DNA of 64,000 bases from Shinisaurus crocodilurus (taxonomy: Eukaryota > Chordata > Lepidosauria > Squamata > Shinisauridae). A program made the position numbers and the translations under genes. A model generated the notes under the pieces. The model did no database searches. It was not told the DNA's origin and was given only the letters and a program-made list of their open reading frames with translations. Where the stretch lies: positions 16,019,525 to 16,083,524 of the forward strand of contig CM037879.1 of the NCBI GenBank assembly GCA_021292165.1. Reading direction: 5' to 3'. Each line of letters begins with the position of its first letter. Positions within the stretch are counted from its first letter, which is position 1. Of the stretch, positions 20,549-31,465 are shown in pieces.

Positions 20549-20990
20549 GTAGGGTGCAATCCAATCCGGATGAACGGAGACCCCTGAACTCGGAGGACTG
20601 CGGTCACTCTATGCAAGGCAGGTTGCCTCCTCTGCACTCCTCCTCCCACCCTGCAAAACACTTACACGGCTGATTTTGGCTGCCTAACTGTCGCTCCTTG
20701 GAGCGCGAGGGAAGGAGGATGAGGCATCATCAGGATACTTCATATCGTGGCAGCGCCTGCCTCCTCCCCTCCCTGCTTCCTGGAACGCCCAGTAAACCCC
20801 TTCTCCAGGGTCGCGTTTGTGACCTCAGAGAAGCAGTCAGCACAGCTCTTTCTGCATCGGCTGGGGGGCGGGGAGGTGCTCCAAGCTTGGAGTCCCAGCT
20901 CTGAGCTCGGAGTTAGTTTCCAAGGTTGGAGCTGGGACTCCGAATAATCTTATGGCTGTTTAGACGCTGTCTAGCAGCCATAGGATTGCA
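20549..20990. mobile_element. GGGTGCAATCC-type MITE, complete copy
   Basis: It starts AGGGTGCAATCCAATCCGG and ends CAGCCATAGGATTGCA, with inverted termini. Shared with 4940-5575: gcaaaacactt, gagcgcgagg, ggatact, tctagcagccatagga. The right half contains repeated gagtccca / tggagctgggactcc. It shows the uninterrupted state of the element that carries the 5S-CR1 insertion at 5091. Confidence 0.7.
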
Positions 20991-21209
20991 AGGAACACAC
21001 AGCTCCAACTGACAGTTCCCTGGGGTGGCAGACTCTGGCCTCATCGATCAGCCAGAGAACCAAGGGCCACTGGGAGGCTGCACCCCATGCCTCTCAGGAT
21101 TAACATCACAGCAAGGGGGAGACCAGCCTGACCCCATGCATTGGCCAAAGAAGGAACAGCTGCAGGGAGCTTATTTTGCCCTTCCCTGCCAGAAAAAGAA
21201 AAGCAGGGG

Positions 21210-21455
21210 GACCATCTATAAGAACCTTGTAACTAAGAACTGGTGCCTGAGTCTTGCTTTCTTCCTCCTCCCTCCCAATCTCTTTTCCTTTTGTGTCATG
21301 TCTTTTAGATTGTAAGCCTGAGGGCAGGGACCATCTAATATTAACCTTTGTAAGCCACTCTGGGAGCCTTTTTTTTGGCTGAAGAGTGGGGTAAAAATGC
21401 TGCAAATAAACAAATAATACATTTCTATACCACCCAATAGCCAAAGCTATGGAAC
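21210..21455 (+). repeat. Retroposon 3' tails (two adjoining)
   Basis: ttttagattgtaagcctgag, ggcagggaccatctaatatt, gtaagccactctgggagcc and a tail of aaataaacaaataa end at about 21418. An opposite-strand tail (ttctataccacccaatagcc, aaagct) follows to 21455. Neither has a body attached. Confidence 0.5.
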
Positions 21456-22577
21456 GGTGGTTGGGGGTGGGGCATGCTGGGAATTGTAGGACTTTTTTTC
21501 TGCCTAAACTTGCATAGGTTTGCCCCCTAAGACCACTAAGTCCAGGGTCTATAATTACCTAGCTGCACCCCTGTTTACACAGGACTTGGTTAGTTAGTGG
21601 CTCTGCACAGGGCTCAACTTGAGAGGTTTTCAACATGTCAGCCGGCAGAGCTCATCCGACTTCTACGTTTAGATGGATGAAGGAAGGTTTGGCTGCCCTA
21701 CACAATGAAGTCTCCGGAGACATCCAGAGAATTGTACAGTGTCCCACTCCTCGGCTGCCCTTGGGACAGCAGCCAAATTAAGATAGGTGGGAAGTGGGGG
21801 GGGGAACCAATCAGGAAAACCCATTGTAACAAGAGAAACAACACTGTGCTGGCTTTCTTGTAAACAGAGTCGGAGGTTTCTCTCTTGACAGGATGCAGAT
21901 GAAAACAGCCTGATTTATGAAGATCTGAAGGCAGACACTTTTAATGCAAGTAGCATTTGTGCTCAGATTTTGAAAGAGAGGCCTTCTTTTCTTTTTCTTT
22001 CTTTCTTTCTTTTTTCCCCTTTTTTTTAGCTGTCCCTCGTTAGCAGTGCCGTAGCAACGATTTTGTACAAACACAGCTTGACTAGGAAAGAGAACCATCA
22101 TCAGTCTCCCACAGGGATGCCATGAATGGGAGGCATAGGCGTGGGCTGCCCACAGAACTACAAGGCCGGGGTCAGAGTTCAATAGGCGGGGAGCACTTTT
22201 TGTTTTTAAGCAGATCTTTTCCTCCTTCACAAGAGCTGCAAGTTAGGCGACTGCTGAAGCTACATTATGAAGCAAGTCATTCGTGTTTGATGTTCCAAGA
22301 CAGAACTGACCTCTGCAAAACCAATGATATATTTTGGGAGGTGTTGTGTGTTGTGTGTTGTGTGTGGAATAAGCAAAGTTCCGTGCTAGATCAAACAAAT
22401 TTCTTTTATTATATTCTGTGTCCAAATTGTAGTGTGCAAACGATGACCTTGTCTGTCCAAGCAGCAGAATGAAGTGAGAGAAGACAGGGTGGACCGGAAC
22501 ACTACCGACTGCAAGTGGAAAATAGTCTCTCTCTCTCTCTTTTTTTAATGCTCCCTATGTCAAAAACTTGTATAATC
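21456..22577. other. No recognised gene
   Basis: A pyrimidine-rich run (cttttctttttctttctttc...) lies near 21986-22027. The minus-strand open frame at 21811-22230 crosses it and has no domain. A 21440-21535 piece contains ggggcatgctgggaattgta of the 58577 MITE family. Confidence 0.35.
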
Positions 22578-22682
22578 TTACAAGTAAAAAGCCATCACAA
22601 CAAGGGACAAGTAAGTGTTTGTTTCTTAACTTGCATAGAAACAAACACTGGCTTGTTCTTTGAGGTGGGTTTCTACTTGTAG
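22578..22682. repeat. 105-nt imperfect hairpin
   Basis: CAAGTAAGTGTTTGTTTCT pairs with AGAAACAAACACTGGCTTG across a 10-nt loop (taacttgcat). The outer arms extend to tacaagtaaaaa and ttctacttgta. See findings. Confidence 0.7.
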
Positions 22683-22944
22683 GATGCTTATCTTTAACAC
22701 AGGAGAAGCATTAAAAATATGACTGCACCACCACCTGGAGTCTGAAGTGGTAGGGTCCAATCTCAACCAAAAACGGGGAGGCACTAAGTAGGCAAAAAAC
22801 AAAAGTCACATAAAATCACACAAGTGCCTGTTTATGTGCAGTGATCGGGGGTTTTGACTAGAGCACATAGCCCCTGAAGGAAAAGGTCCATTCTGCCACC
22901 TCATAACTCTCATTCCCACCTTACTGTACTGCATGTTTTGATGG

Positions 22945-23340
22945 GAGGGGTGCTTACACATTACCAAAAAAAATAAAGATAAAGGACAAAAAAAGGATAT
23001 AGATTTGCATAAAATTTGCATATGCAAATTTTGCATAGATGCCAATTTAGAAGTAATTACTGTAATTTAAATAGAAATACAGTACATCTCACGAGTGTTG
23101 GGAAGGATGTAAGCAGCTGACCTGTGTGCCCGCTCGCTCAGTCTGCTGCCAACGTGCCAACTGTGGACAGGCAACTTCAATGTGCTCTCCCTTTTGGGGG
23201 TTCTTTAGTTTTAGGCCAGACTTAGACTAAACTGCCCTTCAATAGAAGACATCTTCAAATAGAGGACTGTCCTCTGACAGCCTTTCAAATAGAGGACCAT
23301 TCTCTGTAAAAATGGACACATGGCCATCCTGTGTTTAGAC
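22945..23340 (-). repeat. Unclassified interspersed repeat, reverse copy
   Basis: The reverse complement runs colinear with 59158-59515: ggatggccatgtgtccat, gaggacagtcctctatttga, tgagatgtactgtatttcta, catatgcaaattttatgcaaat. No ORF and no clear termini. Confidence 0.6.
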
Positions 23341-24149
23341 CAGGACTTAGAGCATCTGGCTTTTGAACCAGCTCCTGTAGCTGCCCTTTTAACGGAGGCT
23401 TGATCTGCAGCAATTAGCAGGTAAGAACGTTGAGCTAGAAAAAGAAAAGACTCATCTGCTGATTTCTAAATATCAAACCTACTTTAAAGGGACAGGACCA
23501 AGCCAAATCCTTTCAAAAAGGAAAAAGAGGGAGGAAAAGAAGGAAGAAACAAAGAAAAATCAGGACGAAAAATGAGAGGAGTAAAATACCCACGCAGAGG
23601 GAAGGGGGAAATAGACATATATGGTGAATGAATTTAAAGTGGGTCTCCTGTTGTAAGTTGGGGCTCAGAAAGTGAATCTGAGACTTGAAAAGTTTAACAA
23701 CTAACACTCTATAGCCCATAAACTCCACTGGTAGAATGTTAAGTTATTATTATGGCTAATATATCAGAGATGGTACCTAACTTTGTATATCTCCCATCCT
23801 ATACACCAATAGCAAACTCATTCTCCAAGTGTGGATCCTTCTGCAACCAAAACGACATCATCCATGTATAATGGAGAGGTATCAACAGGCTTTAGGAAAC
23901 CCCAAGGTTTACAAAAGCACAACAAAAATGTAGGGGGAAAAGCATAAAGGGTGAAACCAAAAACAGCCCAATGAGAACCCAGAACATGAAATGTCAGCTG
24001 GGGAGAAGGGATAATGGGAAACTCAGGAGGAAGGTGAATGGAATGGAGTATCTGGAAGAAGGCACAGTTGGCTGGCTGGAACCCTGGACAGAAGCATTCC
24101 ACACTGCAGGATTATGCTGCAGGTCTCACTTGTTCCTTCTAATGTGTGA
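23341..24149. other. No recognised gene
   Basis: I see nothing assignable beyond A-rich DNA at 23500-23600. Confidence 0.35.
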
Positions 24150-24180
24150 GTCTATCTATCTATCTATCTATCTATCTATA
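24150..24180 (+). repeat. (TCTA)n microsatellite
   Basis: About 8 units of TCTA. Confidence 0.95.
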
Positions 24181-24276
24181 TCAGCATTATCTTTTAGACT
24201 TACTGACAGTGTTCCAAAGTTTTACAATGCATCCATGTTTGTAATGTTGTCAAAATATTGTTAGGTGAAATTCAGT

Positions 24277-25089
24277 GATTGGGTCTGCATGACACAATAA
24301 ACCATCGTGGGTTGTTACCCACGGTGGGTTGTTGTGTCATGCTAACCCAGACCGATCCCCACAGGGAGGCTTGTTCGTGGGCAACAAGCCACCCTGACAA
24401 CCCATGGGTTGTTCTAGGGCAGTGGTTCTCAACCTTTTTTTGCCCCATGCACCCTTTTCACCATAAGTCAGAATGTCATTCCCCCCTTTCCAAGGTTGCC
24501 TGACTTAATCTGTGCCATACAATAAGGTGTGATGTCCTGTAGATTATGTACAATCTGTAGAATTGTAATTTGTAGAAAGATCAGTATTCCAACAGTTTGA
24601 GTCTGTGGTCCCAATTCCCCGCCCCCCCCAAAAAAATTCTAAAATTCCCCCCGGGGGGGAATTCCCCCCTGGTTGAGAACCCCTGTTCTAGGGGTTGTTT
24701 TAGCCACAATGGGTTGTCGTGTCATCCAAACCCGAGCGACCGACCCCATCATGGGTACCGGGAATCAGCTAGTGAGCGGCTTGGCAAGAGTGGCAAAAAT
24801 CCTTGCTGCTCTTGTCAAGCTTGCCCCAGCACCCGCCATTGCCAGCCGCCTCACCAGTGCCCAAGCGGCACTTGGGGGCGGCTGGCACTGGCTTTCTACC
24901 CTCCCTGCTATGATTGCAGCAGGGAAGGGGAAGACAAATTGGCCCTGCTGTTGGGGCCCCTGAGAAGGAGGGGAGAGCAAGTGAACAACTCACAGTGAGC
25001 CCAATCGTCTGTGGGTTGTTCACAGAACAACCCACCCACCATGGCTTATTGCCAGAGTAGGTTGCTGTGATGTGCAAACGTGCCCAATC
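24277..25089. mobile_element. GATTGGG-type long palindromic MITE
   Basis: Left terminus GATTGGGTCTGCATGACACA with aataaaccatcgtgggttgt; the right terminus reads, on the minus strand, GATTGGGCACGTTTGCACAT with caataagccatggtgggtgg. The interior (24760-24960) is GC-rich. A different MITE (24420-24685) is nested inside. Relatives: 15145, 51200-51486. Confidence 0.65.
24420..24685. mobile_element. hAT (Charlie-like) MITE, exact duplication
   Basis: A 266-bp element with termini CAGTGGTTCTCAACC and GGTTGAGAACCCCTG, the classic Charlie-type hAT ends, flanked by ttctaggg at 24412-24419 and 24686-24693. It landed in the GATTGGG MITE. Confidence 0.9.
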
Positions 25090-25099
25090 TAACTCTTAA

Positions 25100-25560
25100 G
25101 AAGGAAATGGGGGAGAAATTTGTTTGGTTTGCATTTTAATGTGATCTTATCTACTTTTGCATTTTTAAACCCATAAGTGAAACAAACCTCAGAAGTGGCT
25201 CCAATCCATGACAATGGGCATTTCTCCAAATTTTGCAATGGAGTTCTCTAATTTAAGTGGGGAGAAGCCTATATTTAAGGAAAACTGTGCACAAATTGTG
25301 TATATCAGTGACAATAATGTTCAAATGCATTATGTTCAGGGAAATTGCTTGAAAAATTGTGTATATTTGGCAAATATGTATAAAAATGCATCTATTAGGA
25401 GAATTGCACACAAAAATATGTATGAGTTTTCATGTGAACTTTTTTAAAATTCCCCCACTGATGTGGAAATGGAACGTACTGAATGTACCGTAAGCCCGGA
25501 AAAATGAGAAACTGGGGGAAATTGAGATTGACAGACTCCTCCATCCCTAAAACATGCTTT
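25100..25560 (+). repeat. AT-rich hAT-like family, copy 2
   Basis: gaaatgggggagaaatttgt start, ccatccctaaaac end, with the family's tgcatttttaaacc, ttttgcaatggagttctc and ttgcttgaaaaattgtgtatat words. It ends next to an A-rich tract at 25560-25586. Confidence 0.65.
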
Positions 25561-25602
25561 AAAAAAAAAAACAAAAAAAAAAAACCAGACTCTTTGGGTT
25601 GG

Positions 25603-25762
25603 GGAAGGCTCATAATTCAGTGGCAAAGTATGTGCTCCTTATGTAGAAAGTTCCAGATTCAGTTCTTGGCATCTCCAATGAAAGGGTTCTAGGTATCATC
25701 TAGGAAAGGCAGTGGTTTGATACACCAAAGGCCTTACTCACTCAGTGTAAGGCAGCTATATG
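25603..25762 (+). mobile_element. tRNA-derived SINE, diverged
   Basis: gctcataattcagtggcaaag head, agttccagattcagttcttg box B region, aaaggcagtggtttgataca, and 3' cactcagtgtaaggcagcta. Confidence 0.65.
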
Positions 25763-25769
25763 TGCTCAC

Positions 25770-26220
25770 TTAGCTATAGAGTGCCCAGGTATTCCTACTC
25801 TACACAGGACAGTTCTTTATTTTGGAGAACTAGCAGAGGGCAGTCTTCTATTTGAAGGTGTCCTCTGTTTGAAGAGGTGTCCAGTCCAAGTCTGGTTGAA
25901 AGTCAAAGAACCCCAAGGAGGTAGCACAGGGGCCTTGAAGTTTATTTATTATATTTATACCCCGCCTTTTTTCCTGCAAAGAACCCAAGGCGGACTTACA
26001 TAATCCTCCTCCCCCTCTCCATTTTATCCTCACAACAACCCTGTGAGGATAAAGAGTCAGTTAGGCTGAGAGTCAGTGACTGGCCCAAAGTCACCCAGTG
26101 GGTTTCATGGCTGAATGGGGACTAGAACCCGGATCTCCCGAGTCCCAGTCCAACACTCTCACCACTACGCCACACATCAACACTGAGCACCTGGACAGCA
26201 GACTGAGCAAGCACAAATAA
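25770..26220 (+). repeat. Unclassified interspersed repeat with SINE inside
   Basis: 25770-25940 has tctatttgaaggtgtcctct and gtgtccagtccaagtctggt. It resumes at 26176 with gagcacctggacagcagact. This is the family of 59158-59515 and 63681-64000. A Sauria SINE splits it. Confidence 0.55.
25941..26175 (-). mobile_element. Sauria-type SINE, full length
   Basis: The minus strand begins gtgtggcgtagtggtgagag, with ggactgggactcgggagatc, ggttctagtccccattcagc, TTTGGGCCAGTCACTGACTC, the bridging ttgttgtgaggataaaatgg and the 3' end aggcggggtataaatataat. The tRNA head boxes are present. Confidence 0.9.
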
Positions 26221-26224
26221 ATAA

Positions 26225-26974
26225 ATGAAGGTTAACTGTTGCCAAGTCAATATAAAAACTGTTTTCTTTGGCTGATATGCCAGCTGCGCCCCTTCCTAGA
26301 GTTGGAGGAACTAAAGACGGTAGTGCATGCACTGGTAACTTCGAGGCTCGACTTCTGCAATGCGCTGTACATAGGGCTACCTTTATACCTAGTCCGGAAA
26401 CTTCAACTAGTGCAAAATATGGCAGCCAGATTCATTACTGGTACACCTAGGGGTGCCCACATCACACCAGTTTTAAAAGCACTCCAATGGCTGCCAATCA
26501 GTTTCCAGGCAAAGTATAAAGTGTTGGTTATTACCTTTAAAGCCCTACATGGTTTGAGTCCAGGCTACCTATGGGATCGCCTTCTCCCGTACAATCCGCC
26601 CCACACACTCAGGTCTTCTGGGAAGAATTTACTTCAGCCAGCCAAAACTAGGCTGACAGGTATTACCCAGAGGACCTTTTCTTCTGCTGCCCCCAGATTA
26701 TGGAATGGCCTGCCGGAGGAGATTCGTCAACTTAGCAGTATCTTAGAATTTTAAAAAGCCATAAAGACTGATCTCTTCCGGCAGGCCTATCCGGCGGAAT
26801 TTTAGGATGCTTTTAAGATGCTTTTAAGATGTTTTTAAGATGTTTTAAAGATGTTTTATAATGTTTTTAAGTAGTTTTAAGATGTTTTAATAGTACATGT
26901 TGTGTTTTGATTAGTTTATGGATTTTATATTTTTGTTGTTCCCCACCTCGATCTAGACGGAGAGGTGGGTAAGA
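26225..26974 (+). pseudogene. L2 LINE, ORF2 C-terminus and 3' UTR
   Basis: The plus-strand frame 26239-26754 encodes the last third of an L2-type protein: LKTVVHALVTSRLDFCNAL, RKLQLVQNMAARF, HITPVLKALQWLPI, FKALHGLSPGYL and RLWNGLPEEIRQLSS. An in-frame TAA after ILEF is followed by KAIKTDLFRQAYPAEF-like text, so the stop is premature by about 15-20 codons. The 3' UTR has repeated ttttaagatg units at 26808-26890 and ends aggtgggtaagaattatt. The fragment is 5'-truncated, as LINEs usually are. Confidence 0.85.
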
Positions 26975-27012
<38 letters not shown>

Positions 27013-27038
27013 TACTACTACTACTACTACTACTACTA
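26975..27038 (+). repeat. (ATT)n-(ACT)n compound microsatellite
   Basis: About 12 ATT units switch directly to about 9 ACT units. It is the tail of the preceding L2. Confidence 0.95.
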
Positions 27039-27305
27039 CAGCAACTACATCTGCCAATAATCAGTTAGTGCCAGCAGAATTTTCTGCTGAATCTTTCGTG
27101 CTCAGTCATTTTACACTATTTAGGCACATTAGATTTATTTTTGTTTTGCTTTGTTTCTTTCTTTGTGTGTGTGTGGGGGTGAGTGTTTCCTCCTCTTGTG
27201 TTCTATTTGGTGGATCTGCCCAGAAATGCACTGATCACAAATAATAACTCTACATTACAAGATAGACAGGAAAAAAACGTATAAAATGTTAGTATCTGGG
27301 GCAAC
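27039..27305. other. No recognised feature
   Basis: Nothing assignable. Confidence 0.4.
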
Positions 27306-27720
27306 CAGGGATGTCAGAGAAATCCGCCACAGACTCAAATGAGTTCAAATTTCTAAGAATCTAACCCCCGGCTTCTGGAGTGGACTGGCTTTTCCCAAGT
27401 TGTGCAGATTCCATGGACTTGCAGACTATTTTTTATTATTTTATTTTATGTAATTTTACACAAATTTAGACATAGAAAAATACATTAAAAAGACCAAAAA
27501 TGTGCATTTACCCCATAGGCTAAAGCATGAAAATACGCATTTTAGGGGGGATTTGCATATTTTCTGGAGTTTGAATTTGCACAACTCTAAATTTGCACAA
27601 ATGCATACAACGCATTTTCACAAAATCCAATTCCGTCAAGTGAGCAGACAACAGAATGAAAGACACCTGATAATCCACGAAACATAGACAGAATGGATTT
27701 TACAAGGTCCGTGCATCCCA
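27306..27720. mobile_element. GGGATG-type hAT-like element, complete
   Basis: CAGGGATGTCAGAG at the left, GTGCATCCCA at the right, flanked by ggggcaac (27298-27305) and ggggcaat (27721-27728), an 8-bp duplication with one mismatch. The interior is AT-rich with repeated ttgcacaa / tgcatttt words. No transposase. Confidence 0.75.
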
Positions 27721-28083
27721 GGGGCAATCCAGTGATCTTCAGGACTCACTTGAATTTTAGCCCTCAAATGCTAAACTGAACATACCAGACACTGCACCAG
27801 TCAAAGCGGGGTAATGAAGGACTCAAGTGTTTCATATGTTGGTTTAAAGATCAAAGTTAAGAGGCAGGTTCCTGCTTTCTAAGAGTAAGGAGTCAAAGAG
27901 GAAAAACATCAAAAGGAAAAAGGAAGGGAAAATGAAACACACAATATGGTAGTCAACATCCAACTTTACACAGTTTTGATGCAACTAAGAAAGAATTAAG
28001 GTGAAAACAAACCACCCCTTCTGTCATATTGTTCCTTATATCTAGAGCTGCTGTACCCTCAATGTTTGCCAGGCTGCCTCCTA

Positions 28084-29118
28084 GGGATGTATGAGAATTT
28101 TGTTTTGCCTTGTCGGCTTGAATTTGTCCTGTTTGCACCTACGAACATGAAAACAATGCATTTTTTTCAGGAAAAGCTTGCATGTTCCCGAACTTGCATT
28201 CACATTCAAAAATGTGCATTATAAAAATCTGCATTTTCCAAAAGATATGCATTTTCATGCTTTTAAAAAAAAATTATTTAATTTTTAAAACAAAATATAA
28301 CAAAATACAATAATAACACAAAATTTTAACTTAAATTACATACAATAAATCATAAAGTGCACCCCCCACCCTCCTAGGGACCAATTTATATACTTCCATC
28401 CCCTTGATCAAATGAATTCCAAATTCCAAAAATATAACATATCCTGACAAGGCATACTCCCCTTCCCCTTTATTAATACATAGTCTAATAATGGATTCCA
28501 TATATCCATAAAATTATTCTTCTTTAACTGTCCTTTTTTGCATTTGATACTACAAGTTAGTTTATCGTTTAGGGCTATATGCCAAACTTCCTTATACCAA
28601 TCAGTTATTAGGAAAACATGTAATTTCCATTTTCTCGCTATCATTAGCCTAGCTGCAGTTAACAAGTTTACAATTAATTCCTTCATATTTTGGTCGCAAA
28701 TAAGTTTCTCCATTATTGATAACAATGCTAGTTTTGGACACACCTCTAAGTTAATACCAATAATTTCCAATATTTCTGTAAAAACCTCTCGCCAAAAAAC
28801 CAGTACATTTTTACAACTCCACCACATATGAGCATATGTCCCTTTTTCCTGACATTCTCTCTAACAAAATGCGGAGCAATTATTATCTATTCTATTTAAT
28901 CTTACTGGAGTTAAATATGCATTTTCATGCTTTAGTCTATGGGAGAAGTGTGCATTTAGGTATGCACTTTTAAAAAATGTGTTCTGAAATGCCACTTTCC
29001 CATTCGAATGAGAAGAAAAACAGATCGTAATTGAAAATGGGAGTGAGGCAGACTGAGCTTCGAGGTGGAACTCTCAGAGCCTAGATAAGCTCAAGCCTCA
29101 CTGATTTCCCCATCCCTA
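28084..29118. mobile_element. GGGATG-type AT-rich element split by an L1 end
   Basis: CTAGGGATGTATGAGAA at the left and CCCCATCCCTA at the right are inverted termini. The interior words (tgcattcacattcaaaaatgtgc, tctatgggagaagtgtgca) match the AT-rich family. The L1 fragment at 28264-28914 accounts for most of the length. Confidence 0.6.
28264..28914 (-). pseudogene. L1 LINE 3' end, ORF2 C-terminus
   Basis: The minus-strand frame 28408-28827 resembles the C-terminal region of L1 ORF2: MWWSCKNVLVFWREVFTEIL, then PKLALLSI, LLTAARLMIARKWK and DWYKEVWHIALNDKL. The fragment is flanked by atatgcattttcatgcttt at 28245-28263 and 28915-28933, an exact 19-bp target duplication typical of target-primed reverse transcription. 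It is 5'-truncated. The open frame still runs 139 codons, so the insertion is not very old. Confidence 0.8.
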
Positions 29119-29249
29119 TCCCTGAAATGCCTCCTCAAATTCACTCTTTTGGCAAAGTCTTCCCAAGGGAAAATAATTAGCAGACTGAGGCAGAGATGCA
29201 GCATCCCAACTGAGTGTAGGAAATAAGAGAAAGACACAGGACCTGAACA

Positions 29250-29660
29250 GAAGAACATACATAAGAATATCAGAAGAGCCCTGCTGGATCAGACCAAGGG
29301 TCCATCTAGTCCAGCATTCTGTTCACACAGTGGCCAACCAGCTGCCGCCAGGAAGCCCACAAGCATGACATGAGTGCAACAGCACCCTCCCCCCCATGTT
29401 TCCCAGCAACTGTTGCACACAGGCATACTGGAGGTAGCAAATAGCCATCAGGGCCAGCAGCCATTGATGGCCTTCTCCTCCATGAATTTGTGCAGTCCCC
29501 TTTTAAAGCCATCCAAATTGGTAGCTATCACTACATCAGATGATACTTTGCCACCACATACACGCACAGCAGTCCAGATTCCACTTGGCCTCTGAGGAAT
29601 GATTGAGAGCAGGCCCCAGGCTTCCACAATCCGCCACCCCTTGGTTCCTGTACCACAGGG
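29250..29660 (-). mobile_element. CR1 (L3-like) 3' end
   Basis: acataagaatatcagaagag, ccctgctggatcagaccaag, agcccacaagcatgacatga, tttaaagccatccaaattgg and gtagctatcactacatcaga are antisense CR1 3' UTR words in order. Confidence 0.75.
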
Positions 29661-31077
29661 TGAAAAGAACAACCAGGGGAAATTTCTGCTTTTATTTTAC
29701 TGTGGGATCTACTTAACTCTGCAAGATAAAACCTGATCTGGTTCTTTCTTGTAGGCTCAAAGAAATCCTGCACTTCAATGAATGCAGAAGGTGCCTGGTT
29801 TGCTCAGTATGTCTCCCCACCCCAACCACAGTGGAGAAAGTGAGAGAAGGGCAAGGACGACTGAAGCTGGGGACAATCCTGAGAAGGTATGATGTGAGCA
29901 GGCTTTCTGTTTTGGAATACTTCTCATGTCCTGAGAGCCTACATCTTGGTAGAACAAAACCTTGTATTGGTAAATTCTGGAGAAATGATTGGATTGTGGC
30001 CTACCGGCCATCACTGGAAAAAACCAACTGATCTTCATCATAGGCTGCCAAGACCAAAGACTGCAGCAGACTTCTATTAAACAGGAAGTTTTCAGTTCAC
30101 TTTGAAAATACAGGCTAGTTCAATTGTTTCTCTTTAGCTAGTGCTGGAATGAAAACTAGCTTGCAAGCAAAAAGGTCAACATGCATGCTATCGTTTATAT
30201 CTGTAACTTAGTTCTTCCTGAAAAAGAAGAAAGAAAGAAAAGAAAAATATCTTTTAAAAATTTGTTTCCCTGTGATAGAAACCACTGGAATGTTTTATGT
30301 TTGCCGATCTGTTTTTGCCAAACGTCTGAATTTGTTCTGATGGCGTGAATCCTCTCGGCGCCCTCTGTTTTATCTTTTACCACTGACAACATTCCTTTTT
30401 TCAACTTCACAAAATAGCAGATACACACCACATAGACAGCACACTCAATATATACACCAGCACCACGTGTCAGCTGAGATGTTCCCTGTGTGATGTGCAG
30501 TTGCTACTAGCAATGTCTAAACTTGCCCGTGCTACTGGTGGCTGACTTGCAACACCTGGATTTTGACTGAAATTCACCTTGTCATTTTAAATCTACCTTG
30601 CATCAAACAGTAACATCTTTGTCAAACAGCGGCAGAATCAACCTCAGCTGCCAAGGAGGGTTTGACTGCTATCATAAAATATATATATGTTTGATTAGTG
30701 TTAATAATTCATCCAATTGGTTTGTCTTGACATTGCCGTCACACGGGAAATCTCTCAACCATTAACAAAGGCTGTAACACAATCCTCTGCTTGTTTAGGG
30801 ACTGGTGAGCCACATTTTTCAGAGTCTGGTTCTGGCATTGCAATATGCTCTCATTAGGACTGCATTAGAAAGCGAATTATGTTGATCATTTTAAAATAAA
30901 GGGAATATCAGCTTATGGCACATTTGTGGCACTTCTATAAATAGTTCAGAACCCAAACTACAAGTTACACTAATCACGTAGCGTGCAGCTGAGGCTTGTG
31001 TTTTCTTTTACTCTTGTGTAAGCACATGCAAGCCCCAGTTCAGATTCGGGCCATGGTACTTAAGCAGTGGAGGATTA
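29661..31077. other. No recognised gene; partly repeat-poor
   Basis: The part 30240-30990 looks free of repeats (gctcggcgccctctgtttta-type complex DNA and attaggactgcattagaaag) and is a candidate for conserved non-coding sequence. No exon can be supported. Confidence 0.35.
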
Positions 31078-31465
31078 GGGTGCGATCCAATCGATATATG
31101 CCTGTAAGCCTCCAAACTCAGAAGGTTACGGGCATCCTATGCAGAGCGGGAGGAGCGGGGGAGGCGATCTTTGCCTCCCCACTCCTCCCGCTCTGCATTT
31201 TTTCCAGAAGTTTCTCAGAGGGGGAGGGAGGGAGGCTGGAGCACTGTCAGGATATTCTGTGTCCTGGTTGCTCCAGTCTCCTACCCTCCATGCCCTCATT
31301 TACCCCCCTCCAAGGTCGCTTTCCTGACCTTGGAGAAGAGCTGATGCAGTTCTTTCCACATCAGCTGTGGGGGGGGCAGGGGAGGGGGATCGGAGCTCCA
31401 ATCCCAGCTCCGAGGTCAGAGAGCTGTCTCCAACCTCAGAGCTGAGAACATGAACAATCCTACGC
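31078..31465. mobile_element. GGGTGCAATCC-type MITE with perfect internal hairpin
   Basis: AGGGTGCGATCCAATCG start; caatcctacgccct end. Internally GCAGAGCGGGAGGAGCG and CGCTCCTCCCG-type arms (31140-31197) form a stem of about 26 bp. Shares gagctgg/ccagctccgaggtcagag words with 20549. Confidence 0.65.

Noticed and set aside
21811..22230. 139-codon minus-strand frame
   Set aside because: It crosses a pyrimidine tract giving a Lys/Arg run and resembles no protein.
30996..31445. 149-codon plus-strand frame
   Set aside because: It lies across a GC-rich MITE with a strong hairpin; relatives of the MITE do not keep the frame.
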